This document shows, in pieces, positions 44,225-52,996 of a stretch of DNA of 64,000 bases. The notes beneath the pieces are model-generated. The model was not told the DNA's origin, did not search any database, and worked only from the letters and a program-made list of their open reading frames with translations. Within the stretch, counting starts at the first letter, position 1. Every line of letters starts with the position of its first letter. A program made the translations under genes and the position numbers. This stretch comes from Sinorhizobium sp. A49 (GTDB taxonomy: Bacteria; Pseudomonadota; Alphaproteobacteria; Rhizobiales; Rhizobiaceae), in contig NZ_MUNW01000051.1 of assembly GCF_002002725.1 (NCBI RefSeq), positions 62,001 through 126,000 of the forward strand, read 5' to 3'.

Positions 44225-45253
44225 TTACCCGAACCGCTCGAGCCGCGCCGCCTTGGCGACCGGCAGGTCGAAGGTGAGCTCGGTGCCCGGCTGATGCGCG
44301 GCGAGGCCCGCATCCTCCTCGGCCTTGATGGCGCCGAGGGGCGTGTCGAGCAGGTATTCGCGCGTGCTGCCGGAGAAAGAGGCTCCGCGCACAGTGCCTT
44401 GGAAAGGACCTGAACCAAGGGTCACCATGCGCGGACGCCACGCTAGCCCTGCCGTGTCAGGCGGCAGGGATTCGGAAAGGGAGATCGGGCCGTTTGCGGC
44501 TTTGAGCTTGCCGCCTTCGACCGCGAAAATGTTTTCAAAGCCGACGAAGTCGGCAACGAAGCGGGACACCGGGCGGTTGTAGATGTCCTCGGGCGTGCCG
44601 ATCTGCTCGATGGCGCCGTTGAGCATCACCACGATCCGGTCGGCAAGCGACAGCGCCTCTCCCTGATCGTGAGTGACGAAGATCATCGTCACGCCGGTTT
44701 CCTTTTGCACGCGCTGAAGCTCCGTGCGCATCTCCAGGCGAAGACGGGCATCGAGGTTCGACAGCGGCTCGTCGAGCAAGAGAACCTTCGGCTCCATCAC
44801 CATCGAGCGGGCAAGCGCCACGCGCTGCTGCTGGCCGCCGGAGAGTTCGGCCGGCTTGCGTGCCGCGAACTTCGACAGGCCTACGGATTTCAGGCCGGCG
44901 GTGACGCGCGTCTCGATGTCGTTTGCCGGCATCTTCTTCAGACGCAGGCCGAAGGCGACGTTTTCGAACACCGACAGATGCGGAAACAGTGCATAGGACT
45001 GGAAGACCAGCCCGACCGAGCGCTTGTTGGCGGAGACCCGGGTGATGTCGACGCCGTCGAGGCTGATGCGCCCCGAAGCCGGCGTCAGCAGCCCGGCGAT
45101 CGAACGCATCGTCGTCGTCTTGCCGCAACCGGACGGTCCGAGGAACGCCACCAGTTCGCCTTTGCGGATCGACAGGTCGAGGTCCTTCACCGCAACGGTA
45201 TCGCCATAGGCGAGCGTGAGTTTTTCGAGGCTGAGGAAGGAAGCGTCAGACAT
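44225..45253 (-). CDS. ABC importer ATP-binding protein (PotA/FbpC type)
   Basis: 342 aa. Walker A GPSGCGKTTTM, signature LSGGQQQRVALARSM, Walker B LLLDEPLSNLD, H-loop FVTHDQGEALSLAD and a C-terminal TOBE domain. It energises the import system encoded upstream. The start overlaps the preceding permease by 8 bp, a sign of tight coupling. The transporter belongs to the spermidine/iron family by sequence, but the operon suggests nucleosides or bases. Confidence 0.93.
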   Translation of the reverse strand: MSDASFLSLEKLTLAYGDTVAVKDLDLSIRKGELVAFLGPSGCGKTTTMRSIAGLLTPASGRISLDGVDITRVSANKRSVGLVFQSYALFPHLSVFENVAFGLRLKKMPANDIETRVTAGLKSVGLSKFAARKPAELSGGQQQRVALARSMVMEPKVLLLDEPLSNLDARLRLEMRTELQRVQKETGVTMIFVTHDQGEALSLADRIVVMLNGAIEQIGTPEDIYNRPVSRFVADFVGFENIFAVEGGKLKAANGPISLSESLPPDTAGLAWRPRMVTLGSGPFQGTVRGASFSGSTREYLLDTPLGAIKAEEDAGLAAHQPGTELTFDLPVAKAARLERFG

Positions 45254-46025
45254 AGCGGGAAAATCCTAGGAAGCGTTCGGCAAGGAAGACGATGCCGATG
45301 GACATGAAGGCGAGCAGCGCAGAAAGGGCCGCAACCGACGGGTCATAGGTGATCTCCATGTAGGAGAGCATGTCGATCGGCAGCGTGCGCACGCCAGGGC
45401 CGGACAGGAAAAGCGAGACCGGCACCTGGTTGAAGCTCGTCACGAAGCCGAGGATGAAGGCGGCGAGAATGCCGCTGCGGATGTTCGGCATCACCACCCG
45501 GAAGAAGGCGCCGGCCCGCGAAGAGCCGAGCAGCACCGCCGCCTCCTCGATGTCGGAGCGCAGGTTGTTGAGGCTCGCCGAGACGACCCGCACCGCATAG
45601 GGCAGCACCAGCGCCGTATGCGCCAGCAACAGCGCCAGCGTGATGTTGAAGCCGAACGGCACGACGATGTAGCGCAGCAGCGCCAGGCCAACGATGATAC
45701 CGGGCACGATGATCGGCAGCGACACGATCGTACGAATGGTTTCGCCGAAGGGCAGCTTGTAGCGCGACAGGGCGTAGGACGCGGGAATGCCGAGCACCAG
45801 CGCCATGGCGGTGCCGCCGATGGCGAGGAACATCGAAACCGCGAAGCTCTCCCGGAAGCTTTCGACGGTGAAGACCTTGGCGACCCACTTCAGCGAGAAG
45901 CCCTGCGGCGGAAAGGCGAGCGTCTCGCCTGCTGACAGCGATGCCGCGACGATGATGAAGAACGGCCCGATCAGGAAGGCGACGACCAGAAACAGGACGA
46001 GGGGTGAAAAGATGCGAGGGGTCAT
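45246..46025 (-). CDS. ABC importer permease protein 2
   Basis: 259 aa with about six membrane segments and a BPD_transp_1 domain; the cytoplasmic EAA loop reads EEAAVLLGSSRAGAFFRVVMPNI. Overlaps the upstream permease by 4 bp (ATGA). It pairs with permease 1 to form the membrane channel. Confidence 0.9.
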   Translation of the reverse strand: MTPRIFSPLVLFLVVAFLIGPFFIIVAASLSAGETLAFPPQGFSLKWVAKVFTVESFRESFAVSMFLAIGGTAMALVLGIPASYALSRYKLPFGETIRTIVSLPIIVPGIIVGLALLRYIVVPFGFNITLALLLAHTALVLPYAVRVVSASLNNLRSDIEEAAVLLGSSRAGAFFRVVMPNIRSGILAAFILGFVTSFNQVPVSLFLSGPGVRTLPIDMLSYMEITYDPSVAALSALLAFMSIGIVFLAERFLGFSRYV

Positions 46026-46849
46026 CGCTTGTTCCTCGCAGTGGCGAGCCGTTTCAGGAGGAGATTGGCAGCAAAGCTCATGACGATCAGGATGAAGGCA
46101 ATGACGCTAGCCGAGACGAAGTCATTGGCGACGGTAACGCGCTGGTAGAGCAGCGTCTCGAGCATCAGCACCTTGGAGCCGCCGAGGATCGCAGGGGTGA
46201 TGTAGGCCGTCAGCGAGCCGGTGAAGACTAGCGTTCCGCCGATGACCAGACCTTCCTTGGTGAGCGGAAGAATGACCTTCCAGAACACCTGGAACCAGTT
46301 GGCGCCCAGCACGCGCGCCGCCGGGATCGCATCCTTCGGCATGTTCTCGAGCGCGCTGATCAGCGACAGGATCATCAGCGGCAGGAATAGCTGCAACAGG
46401 CCGATGAACACCGCCGTCTCGGTAAAGAGAAAGCGGATCGGTTCATCCGAAAGGCCGATCAACTGCAGCGCCTGGTTGACGATGCCGGTGCGGCCGAGAA
46501 TGACGATCCAGGCATAGGTTCGCGCCACCGACGAAATCATCAGCGGCAGCACGATAAGGCCGATCATCTGCCCCTTGCTGCGCGGCGAAAGATTGACGAT
46601 CGCAAAGGCTGCCGCATAGCCGATCACGGCGGAAACGGCCGTCACCATCAGGCCGAGCCGGAACGTGCGCACGAAGACGGTGCGGTTCAGCGGGTCGGTG
46701 AAGAAATCGACATAGGCGGTCAGCGACCAGCTGTCGGCGCTGCGAAAACCTTCGGCGAGCAGAATGACGACGGGCGCCAGAAAGACGATCGCCGCAAAGA
46801 CCGCCGCCGGCAAAGCGAGCGCCAATGCCTCGGCGCGGTTCTGAAACAT
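46022..46849 (-). CDS. ABC importer permease protein 1
   Basis: 275 aa, about six membrane segments, with the EAA-type loop PAARVLGANWFQVFWKVILPL. The start at 46849 is set by AAGGAAG; a GTG-type extension to 46876 is less likely. It follows the binding-protein gene after a 109-bp spacer that holds a stable hairpin, which may set the binding protein to permease ratio. Confidence 0.9.
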   Translation of the reverse strand: MFQNRAEALALALPAAVFAAIVFLAPVVILLAEGFRSADSWSLTAYVDFFTDPLNRTVFVRTFRLGLMVTAVSAVIGYAAAFAIVNLSPRSKGQMIGLIVLPLMISSVARTYAWIVILGRTGIVNQALQLIGLSDEPIRFLFTETAVFIGLLQLFLPLMILSLISALENMPKDAIPAARVLGANWFQVFWKVILPLTKEGLVIGGTLVFTGSLTAYITPAILGGSKVLMLETLLYQRVTVANDFVSASVIAFILIVMSFAANLLLKRLATARNKR

Positions 46850-46920
46850 CCCTTGTCTTCCTTTCGTCGCGTGCATTCATTGCGGGGTCGGCTCAGTTCG
46901 CCGGAAGCACCCGCGAAATC

Positions 46921-46944
46921 GCCCCCACCCTTGCGGACGGGGGC
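46921..46944 (-). other. Hairpin between binding-protein and permease genes
   Basis: GCCCCC/GGGGGC arms with a 12-base loop, just after the binding-protein stop on the minus strand. Such hairpins commonly protect the upstream mRNA, giving more binding protein than permease. Confidence 0.55.
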
Positions 46945-46958
46945 TTCTCTAGATGATG

Positions 46959-47981
46959 TTACTGGCCGACCTGAGCGTTCCACTCGGAAAGCCAGGCTTC
47001 GCGGTTGTCGAGGGCGACAGCAGACGGAATGAGCTTGAGGCTCTTCACGGTTTCCTCGCCATAGGTGAGGTTTTCGGCGATCTCCGGTGCGACCTTCACC
47101 TCCTTGTTGGAGGGGCTGTCGACCAGCTTTTCAGCAAGTGCTGTCTGGATTTCGGTCGAGAGCCAGAAGTCCATGAATTCCAGCGCCAGGTCCTGGTTCT
47201 TGCCGCCCTTGGTCAGAACCATGACGTTCATGCCGCCGGTCTGGCCTTCCTTCGGGGTCGCCCACTTGATCGGCAGGCCGAGCTTGGTGAAACCTTCCCA
47301 GGAGAAGCGGCCGATCGGAGCGGCCCAGATTTCTTCCTGCTGCATCAGCTGCACGAGCTGCGAAGACTTGACGTAGAATGTGACGATCTCGTCCTTCTTG
47401 GCGCCGACGGCGGCGATGGCTTCCTTCAGATCCGGCGTATTCTTGCCGATCGCTTCGCCGACCATGTACAGCGCCGGCGGGCCCTGGTTGGTCGTGACGT
47501 TCGGGAAGGCGACATGGCTGGCGTTCTTCTCGTCGAGCAGGTCTGCCCAGGAGTTCACTTCCATCTTGTCGGAGCGATAGACGATCGAGGTTGCGTAGAA
47601 GGTGTAGCCGACGCTCATGCCGTCGCCGTTCGGATCCTTGGCGATGTCATAGAGCTTGTTGAAGTTCGACAGCTTCGTGTTGTCGATCTTCTCGATCAGG
47701 CCGGCACGCGAGGCCGAAAGCGCATCAGCCATGGAGACGACGGCCATGTCGACCACGGGGCTAGCCTTGTTGGCTTCCATCTTCGCCAGGCGCTCGACGC
47801 TGTTGCCGGTCTCGACCACGAGCTTGCAGCCGCACTTGGCTTCGAAGGGCGTGTAGACCAGTTCCTTGAAGGCGTCCTGGGCGAAACCGTAGACGGAAAT
47901 GGTCAGCGTCTTTTCCTGAGCGGAAGCGGCATTGGCGCCGACGAGCAAAAGCGCGCTGGAAGCGAGCAGGATCTTCTTCAT
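46959..47981 (-). CDS. ABC importer periplasmic substrate-binding protein
   Basis: 340 aa with a signal peptide (MKKILLASSALLLVGANAAS, cleavage near ASAQ). The mature part is a two-lobed type-II binding protein of the spermidine/Fe family. It carries no obvious sequence motif for the ligand. Genomic context (nucleoside hydrolase and adenine deaminase in the same operon) points to a nucleoside or nucleobase ligand; this is inference. Its ATG overlaps the LacI gene stop (ATGA), and the ribosome site AGAAGGAG lies within that gene. Confidence 0.9.
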   Translation of the reverse strand: MKKILLASSALLLVGANAASAQEKTLTISVYGFAQDAFKELVYTPFEAKCGCKLVVETGNSVERLAKMEANKASPVVDMAVVSMADALSASRAGLIEKIDNTKLSNFNKLYDIAKDPNGDGMSVGYTFYATSIVYRSDKMEVNSWADLLDEKNASHVAFPNVTTNQGPPALYMVGEAIGKNTPDLKEAIAAVGAKKDEIVTFYVKSSQLVQLMQQEEIWAAPIGRFSWEGFTKLGLPIKWATPKEGQTGGMNVMVLTKGGKNQDLALEFMDFWLSTEIQTALAEKLVDSPSNKEVKVAPEIAENLTYGEETVKSLKLIPSAVALDNREAWLSEWNAQVGQ

Positions 47982-49081
47982 GGCTGGTGTTCTCCTTCTG
48001 GGGCTATGTTTTTGGCTGTGGTCGTGGTTCTGGCGTTGGCAATCGTCTGGGCAGGCTGAAACTGTGTTGCGGGCGGCGCGGCGCTCGATTGCCGCACGAC
48101 CAGTTGCATCGGCACTTCGGCGTTTTCGGCGGTAACCGGCGCGCCGATGCCGGCGTCGGCCGGGTCACGCTCTCCGATCGCTTTAACCAGCGCTTCGACG
48201 GCGATCGCAGCGATGCGCGTCATGTCCATTCGCGCCGTGGTCAGCGCCGGCGTAACCACCGGTGACCAGATAAGATCGTCGAAGCCGGTAACGCTCGCCC
48301 TTTCCGGCACGTTGATGCCGGCGCGCTGCAACTCGGTCAGCGCCCGGAGCGCATGCAGATCGGAGACGCAGGCAAAGGCGGTGAAGCCCTCGGCGACCTT
48401 CGCGGCAAGGCCGAGCGGACAGCCCTTTCCCTGTTCGCGCTCAAGCGGTTCGATCCACAGGATTTCTACGAATGCGCCATCGCCAAAGGCCGAGCGAATG
48501 CCGCCGATGCGATCGTTCTGCACGTTGGAGGCCGGATTGTTGCCGATGACAAGGACGCGCCGGTGGCCGAGCGCCCTCAGGTGTTCGGCGATCTGCCTGC
48601 CACCGCCCCAATGGTCGGCGGCAACCGTGTTGCCGGGTGTCGACGGCGTATCGATGACGGCGACGGGACAGCCGACATCGGCGATGCGCGTTCCGCGCCT
48701 CGGCACGATCACCATGCCGTCGACGTCGCGGTCGATCAACCGTTCGATGGCCTTGGTCTGAGTGGTAACGTCGCCACGGGAGTCGGCAATCAGCACGCCA
48801 TAGCCGGCCGAAGACGCGGCCAGCTCGATTGCCTGCGCGATCTGCGGGAAGAGCGGGTTGGCGATATCGGGAAGCACGAGGCCGAGGACGGCGGTGCGGC
48901 CGGTGCGAAGCGCCCTGCCCGCAAGGCTCGGGACATAACCGAGTTCGGCGGCCGTAGCGCGGATCTTCTCGGCGAGTTCGGCGGAGACGCGCCCCTTACC
49001 GGAAAGCGCGTTGGAGACCGTCGCCGCGGAGACGCCCAGTGTTCTGGCAATCCTCGTCAGTTTTGGTCCGGAACGTGCCAA
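47978..49081 (-). CDS. LacI-family transcriptional repressor
   Basis: 367 aa. LacI-type HTH at the N-terminus (TRIARTLGVSAATVSNALSGKGRVS) and a sugar-binding-like sensor domain. The start appears to be a TTG at 49081, as no in-frame ATG precedes it before a stop; GGAA lies upstream. The C-terminus is extended by a Thr/Ala-rich tail of about 30 residues. It is co-transcribed with and overlaps the binding-protein gene, so it likely represses its own operon through the palindrome just upstream. Confidence 0.9.
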   Translation of the reverse strand: MARSGPKLTRIARTLGVSAATVSNALSGKGRVSAELAEKIRATAAELGYVPSLAGRALRTGRTAVLGLVLPDIANPLFPQIAQAIELAASSAGYGVLIADSRGDVTTQTKAIERLIDRDVDGMVIVPRRGTRIADVGCPVAVIDTPSTPGNTVAADHWGGGRQIAEHLRALGHRRVLVIGNNPASNVQNDRIGGIRSAFGDGAFVEILWIEPLEREQGKGCPLGLAAKVAEGFTAFACVSDLHALRALTELQRAGINVPERASVTGFDDLIWSPVVTPALTTARMDMTRIAAIAVEALVKAIGERDPADAGIGAPVTAENAEVPMQLVVRQSSAAPPATQFQPAQTIANARTTTTAKNIAPEGEHQP

Positions 49082-49101
49082 GGCCGTGGTTTCCGTTATC
49101 G

Positions 49102-49121
49102 ATGATTAAACGATTAATCAT
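49102..49121 (-). promoter_or_regulatory. Palindromic operator upstream of the LacI-type gene
   Basis: ATGATTAA-ACGA-TTAATCAT with perfect 8-bp arms, 21 bp upstream of the start. LacI-family operators are palindromes with a central CG; here the centre is ACGA. It fits autorepression. Confidence 0.65.
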
Positions 49122-49455
49122 GCGATATATCAGAATCTCTTCACTGTCGAATCCTTTTGCCGGCTCAGGATGATTTTTGCCACATTCCTTGGCATCGCTT
49201 GTGGAAAGGGGTCCCGTTTTCCCGCGCCCCCCAATCAGGAAGTGCAGGCCAGCGCCTCTCCGGAACTCAAGCAGGAAGGGCCGAAAGGTGCTGCGGCACC
49301 CACCGGGCACTCAGCCCCCGATCGTCAGCAATTCAAGCCCGCCGCGACGTGGCCCTGTCGTTGGACGCAGCGTGCACGAGCGCGGCGCCTTCGAAAGATC
49401 CCCGCGTGACCTCGCTCATGGCAATTTGTCGGGCTTGGTTGAGCGGTGCGCGGCC
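49122..49455. other. Intergenic region, no gene recognised
   Basis: About 330 bp between the LacI-type gene and the small lipoprotein gene, on both of whose sides transcription runs leftward. Reading frames in it have no recognisable protein character. It contains the promoter of the LacI operon at the left edge and presumably the end of the small lipoprotein transcript. Confidence 0.5.
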
Positions 49456-49827
49456 TCAAAGGGCTCCGTCGGAAGTCATCGCCATCACGTCGACGAAGGC
49501 GCCTTTGGTATCGAACCGGCACCGGAACGCCTTGACGCCTTCACTGCCCTTGTCGACCGTTCCGTCGATCATCGTGCTGCCATCAGCCTGTTTCATCGGC
49601 GCGCCGGTTTTCACATAGGCAGGCTTCGTCGCGTATTGGCCGGCCACTTCGCCCCGACAAAAAGCCGGCATGTTGCCGGCGGTTATCGGCGCGCCGCTCC
49701 CGACGAGCACGGTCGCCGCAGGCACGGGTGTCGGCGCTGGCGCCGGTGTCGAAGTACTCGCGGATTCGCAGCCGTAAAAGCTGAGGATCGAAATGGCGGA
49801 AAGGATTTTCAGCGCTGAATGCCGCAT
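49456..49827 (-). CDS. Small hypothetical lipoprotein-like secreted protein
   Basis: 123 aa. A signal peptide precedes a lipobox-like FYGC; the mature start is followed by a Thr/Pro/Ala linker. The rest contains two Cys (AFCRGEV and FRCRFD) that may pair as a disulfide. No known family recognised. The start at 49827 has AGGAAG upstream; a longer frame to 49959 is not signal-like. Confidence 0.7.
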   Translation of the reverse strand: MRHSALKILSAISILSFYGCESASTSTPAPAPTPVPAATVLVGSGAPITAGNMPAFCRGEVAGQYATKPAYVKTGAPMKQADGSTMIDGTVDKGSEGVKAFRCRFDTKGAFVDVMAMTSDGAL

Positions 49828-50132
49828 GTATTTCTTCCTGTTTGTAGATGACAGAGAGTGCTGTCGTTGGGACAGTGATGCCCTGGCAAAGTCCGTGGCG
49901 GATCGATTGACCGCGCGGATGGAAATTTTTGGATGCGCGCGACAGCACCCTTTGGCCAACTCTGAAACTTTGTCTCACGGTTTTCCAGAGGTGTCGCTTA
50001 CATTCTATTCCTGCAGTCTTCGCGCATATCCGCTCTTCCTGTCTGCGAACACACCCCCGGGGAACTCGGCACAAGCTCTTTCCTTCCCAAGCGGCGCAGA
50101 TTAGTCCTAGATAAACGCTACGGGATACCATC
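49828..50132. other. Divergent intergenic region, no gene recognised
   Basis: About 305 bp between the small lipoprotein gene and the DUF1275 gene, which are divergent; promoters for both must lie here. No strong palindrome was seen. Confidence 0.5.
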
Positions 50133-50813
50133 ATGACTTTTCAGCGGAGGCGCCGGATCGTGCGGCGTCAGCGAACCGGGACCGCGCTTCTCGTGGTCGC
50201 GCTCATCGCCTTCCTGGCCGGAATGACGGATGCGATCGGCCTTTTGACGGTCGGCGACTTCGTCTCCTTCATGAGCGGCAACACGACAAGGGCCGCGACG
50301 GCCGTTGCCGACGGCAATCTTCTGCGGTCCCTCGTCCTCATCGGCTCACTCGCCGTCTTCGTCGTCGGCAATGCGCTTGGAACGATCGTTTCAAGCCGGC
50401 TTCGCGCAGGCGGCGTTCTTTTCTGCGTCACAGCAACCCTCGCCCTCGCCGCTGCCGGCGGCGACCACCTGACGAACGAGCTTCGCTTCTATTTAATCGT
50501 CCTTGCCATGGGCATCGTGAACGCGTCCGTGGAGCATATCGAGGGAATGCCGATCGGCCTCACCTATGTTACCGGGGCGCTGTCCCGCTTCGGCCGTGGC
50601 CTTGGCCGATGGATCATCGGCACGGGCAACATGCAATGGACGATCCAGATCGTGCCCTGGCTGGGGATGCTCAGCGGCGCGATCGTCGGCGCCATGCTCG
50701 AATACCGCTTCGGGCAGCTCGCGCTCTGGGCGCCGACGGTACTGTCGGGTCTGCTGCTCATGCTGGTCTTAATAATTCCGAAGCGATGGTCGCAACGATA
50801 TGCCCAGCGTTGA
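50133..50813 (+). CDS. DUF1275 family membrane protein (YoaK-like)
   Basis: 226 aa with about six hydrophobic segments. The N-terminal block ALIAFLAGMTDAIGLLTVGDFVSFMSGN is typical of DUF1275 (YoaK). Function is not established. Divergent from a small lipoprotein gene and upstream of the dipeptide importer; no link is evident. Confidence 0.88.
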   Translation: MTFQRRRRIVRRQRTGTALLVVALIAFLAGMTDAIGLLTVGDFVSFMSGNTTRAATAVADGNLLRSLVLIGSLAVFVVGNALGTIVSSRLRAGGVLFCVTATLALAAAGGDHLTNELRFYLIVLAMGIVNASVEHIEGMPIGLTYVTGALSRFGRGLGRWIIGTGNMQWTIQIVPWLGMLSGAIVGAMLEYRFGQLALWAPTVLSGLLLMLVLIIPKRWSQRYAQR

Positions 50814-50908
50814 ACCGGAAGGCACTGCGCTTTGTTTTAGAAACGCCCTTCGCTTGTCGGCACCAACGGCGGGTGCAAATTCCAACTTCGTGCGCGAAAA
50901 CGAACCAA

Positions 50909-50936
50909 AAATTCCCACTAAATTACTAGGGAATTT
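50909..50936. promoter_or_regulatory. Inverted repeat upstream of the dipeptide-type binding protein gene
   Basis: AAATTCCC (50909-50916) and GGGAATTT (50929-50936), perfect 8-bp arms with a 12-nt AT-rich centre, 87 bp before the gene at 51023. Candidate operator; no regulator gene is adjacent. Confidence 0.45.
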
Positions 50937-51022
50937 GTATGATGCACCGCAACCGCCCGATGTGTACATTCGGATGGCAAGCGCGACATCGCGTCATGAG
51001 CATTTATGCAGGAGTTAGGGAA

Positions 51023-52567
51023 ATGACTGGCAACACGATCGATTTGGGCGGACTTTCAGGGCATGGCCGGAAAGGCGGGCGTTCGATCCTTACCTCCGCA
51101 GCCTTGGCCTTGGTTCTGTCGACGAGCACGGCAGCGCTCGCGCAGGACGCAGGTTTCAATCCGGATGCCTCCATCGTCGTCGGTTCGCTCTATGAGCCGC
51201 AAAACCTGGACAACACTGCCGGCGCCGGCCAGGGCATCAACGAAGCCTTCAACGGCAATGTCTACGAAGCGCTGTTCACGCTGACCGACGCGGGCGATGT
51301 CGTACCCGGTCTCGTGGCCGAACAAACGGTCAGCGAAGACGGCCTGACCTACACCTTCAAGCTCCGGCCGAACGTAACCTTCCACTCAGGCGACCCGCTC
51401 ACGGCCAAGGATGTGAAGCACAGCATCGAGCGCGTCGTCGCGCCCGACTCCAAGAGCTCGCGCAAAAAGAGCCTGGCGACGATCAGCGAGATCCAGACCC
51501 CCGACGACCAGACGGTGGTGGTCAAGCTTTCCGCCCGCTCCATCTCGCTGCCCTATAACCTCAGCTACGTCTGGATCGTCAACGACGCAGCCAAGGATCT
51601 GAACGCCAGCGAAGACGGCACGGGCCCCTACCGCCTGGACGAATGGCGTCGCGGCTCGTCGCTGGCGCTGACCCGCAACGACAAGTACTGGGGCACCGCG
51701 CCGACCAATGGCGAAGTCGTCTTCCAGTATTTCACCGACGCCACGGCGCTCAACAATGCGCTTCTGACCGGCGCGGTCGACGTCATCACCAGCGTCCAGA
51801 GCCCGGATTCGATTGCCCAGTTCAAGGACAATCCGGACTTCACGGTGACTGCCGGCCAGTCGACCACCAAGGAATTGCTGGCGTTCAACGACAGGGTCGA
51901 GCCCTTCAACAACGTCAAGGTTCGCAAAGCCATCGCCCGCGCGATCGACGACAAGAAGCTGCTGGAGTCGATCTGGGGGGAGTACGGGACGCTGATCGGC
52001 TCCTTCGTGCCGCCGACCGATCCTTGGTATGTCGACCTGACCGCCGTCGATGCCTATGACGTCGAAAGCGCCAAGGCACTTTTGAAAGAAGCCGGCTTTG
52101 CCGATGGCTTCTCGTTCAAGCTCGACACGCCGAATTACGATCCGCATCCCATCGTTGCCCAGTTCCTGCAGAGCGAACTGGCCAAGGTCGGCATCAAGGT
52201 CGAGATCAACATCATCACCGCCAATGAATGGTACACCAAGGTCTACAAGGCACACGATTTCCAGGCGACGCTGCAGGAACACGTCAACCATCGCGACATC
52301 GTCTTCTACGGCAACCCCGACTTCTACTGGGGCTACAACAACCCTGAAGTCGTCGACCTGATCAAGCAGTCGGAAGCAGCCGCCAACACCGGCGAACAGA
52401 CGGCAAAGTTGACCGAGGCAAATCGCGTCATCGCCGAGGACGCAGCCAGCAACTGGCTCTACCTCTATCCGCAGATCGTGGTCTCGACCTCGGCCGTTAC
52501 CGGCTATCCCGTCAACGGCCTGAACTCGCAGTTCTTCGCCCACAACATCAAGAAGAGCGGTAACTGA
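51023..52567 (+). CDS. ABC importer substrate-binding protein (dipeptide/oligopeptide family SBP_bac_5)
   Basis: 514 aa. N-terminal Sec signal peptide (hydrophobic segment around residues 22-40) and an SBP_bac_5 fold with NVYEALF and LRPNVTFHSGDPLTAKDV. It delivers peptides, opines, glutathione or similar ligands to the permeases encoded downstream. AGGAGTTAGGGAA precedes the ATG at 51023. A strong terminator after it makes it an abundantly and separately transcribed gene. Confidence 0.92.
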   Translation: MTGNTIDLGGLSGHGRKGGRSILTSAALALVLSTSTAALAQDAGFNPDASIVVGSLYEPQNLDNTAGAGQGINEAFNGNVYEALFTLTDAGDVVPGLVAEQTVSEDGLTYTFKLRPNVTFHSGDPLTAKDVKHSIERVVAPDSKSSRKKSLATISEIQTPDDQTVVVKLSARSISLPYNLSYVWIVNDAAKDLNASEDGTGPYRLDEWRRGSSLALTRNDKYWGTAPTNGEVVFQYFTDATALNNALLTGAVDVITSVQSPDSIAQFKDNPDFTVTAGQSTTKELLAFNDRVEPFNNVKVRKAIARAIDDKKLLESIWGEYGTLIGSFVPPTDPWYVDLTAVDAYDVESAKALLKEAGFADGFSFKLDTPNYDPHPIVAQFLQSELAKVGIKVEINIITANEWYTKVYKAHDFQATLQEHVNHRDIVFYGNPDFYWGYNNPEVVDLIKQSEAAANTGEQTAKLTEANRVIAEDAASNWLYLYPQIVVSTSAVTGYPVNGLNSQFFAHNIKKSGN

Positions 52568-52576
52568 TCTCTCGTT

Positions 52577-52648
52577 TTCAAGAGCATTTCCAGGAAAAGT
52601 GCGACGCGATTTTCCATCAGGATATGCGTAAAAACAAAGAGACAAAGC
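52577..52648. repeat. Rhizobial-type intergenic repeat remnant
   Basis: Contains AGAGCATTTCCAGGAAAAG, a GGAAAA...TTTTCC hairpin (52593-52615) and TGCGTAAAAACAAAGAGA. I remember this block, in this order, from many intergenic regions of Rhizobium/Sinorhizobium/Agrobacterium. It probably is a degenerate dispersed repeat; copy number in this genome is unknown. Confidence 0.6.
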
Positions 52649-52996
52649 CGCTCGGCGGACCCGCCTACGTCGGAAGCGCTCCAAGCTATCCGTTGTAACG
52701 ACACGCTGATGAAGGAGCCCCAAGCGATTTGGGGCTCCTTTGCGTTGCACGTCAGTCGGCTTCATCGCGTCGGCAGCGGCAACGCAAGGTCAGATCATTT
52801 TCACCCGCATTTGCGACTGCTCCCCGCTCCGGCTCGGATGCCTGAAGTGCAGCGCAGTGTTTGAACCCGCCGGATAATTTCCGCGGATATCGATGCTCCT
52901 TTCAGGGACAATGCAGTAGCGTCACGGTTGTTTTTGTGCAAAAGCCAGCACTACCGGCCTCGGGCGTCACGTCCGTCGGACGAAAGGAATCCTGCC
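52649..52996. other. Spacer between the binding-protein gene and the permease genes
   Basis: About 350 bp without a gene. It includes the strong terminator at 52712-52743, and later a small CGTCC/GGACG hairpin (52970-52982) immediately before the AAAGGA ribosome site of the permease. Confidence 0.5.
52712..52743 (+). terminator. Strong Rho-independent terminator after the binding-protein gene
   Basis: Perfect 12-bp stem AAGGAGCCCCAA/TTGGGGCTCCTT with a 5-nt loop, ending in T. It should end most binding-protein transcripts, so the permease and ATPase genes are expressed from read-through or an own promoter. Confidence 0.85.

Noticed and set aside
49177-49818. 213-codon plus-strand frame between the LacI gene and the DUF1275 gene
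   Set aside because: No domain, low-complexity Arg/Ala content, and it lies opposite a signal-peptide-bearing small protein with a good ribosome site.
51386-52765. 459-codon frame opposite the dipeptide-type binding-protein gene
   Set aside because: Antisense to a clear SBP_bac_5 protein and running across its terminator.
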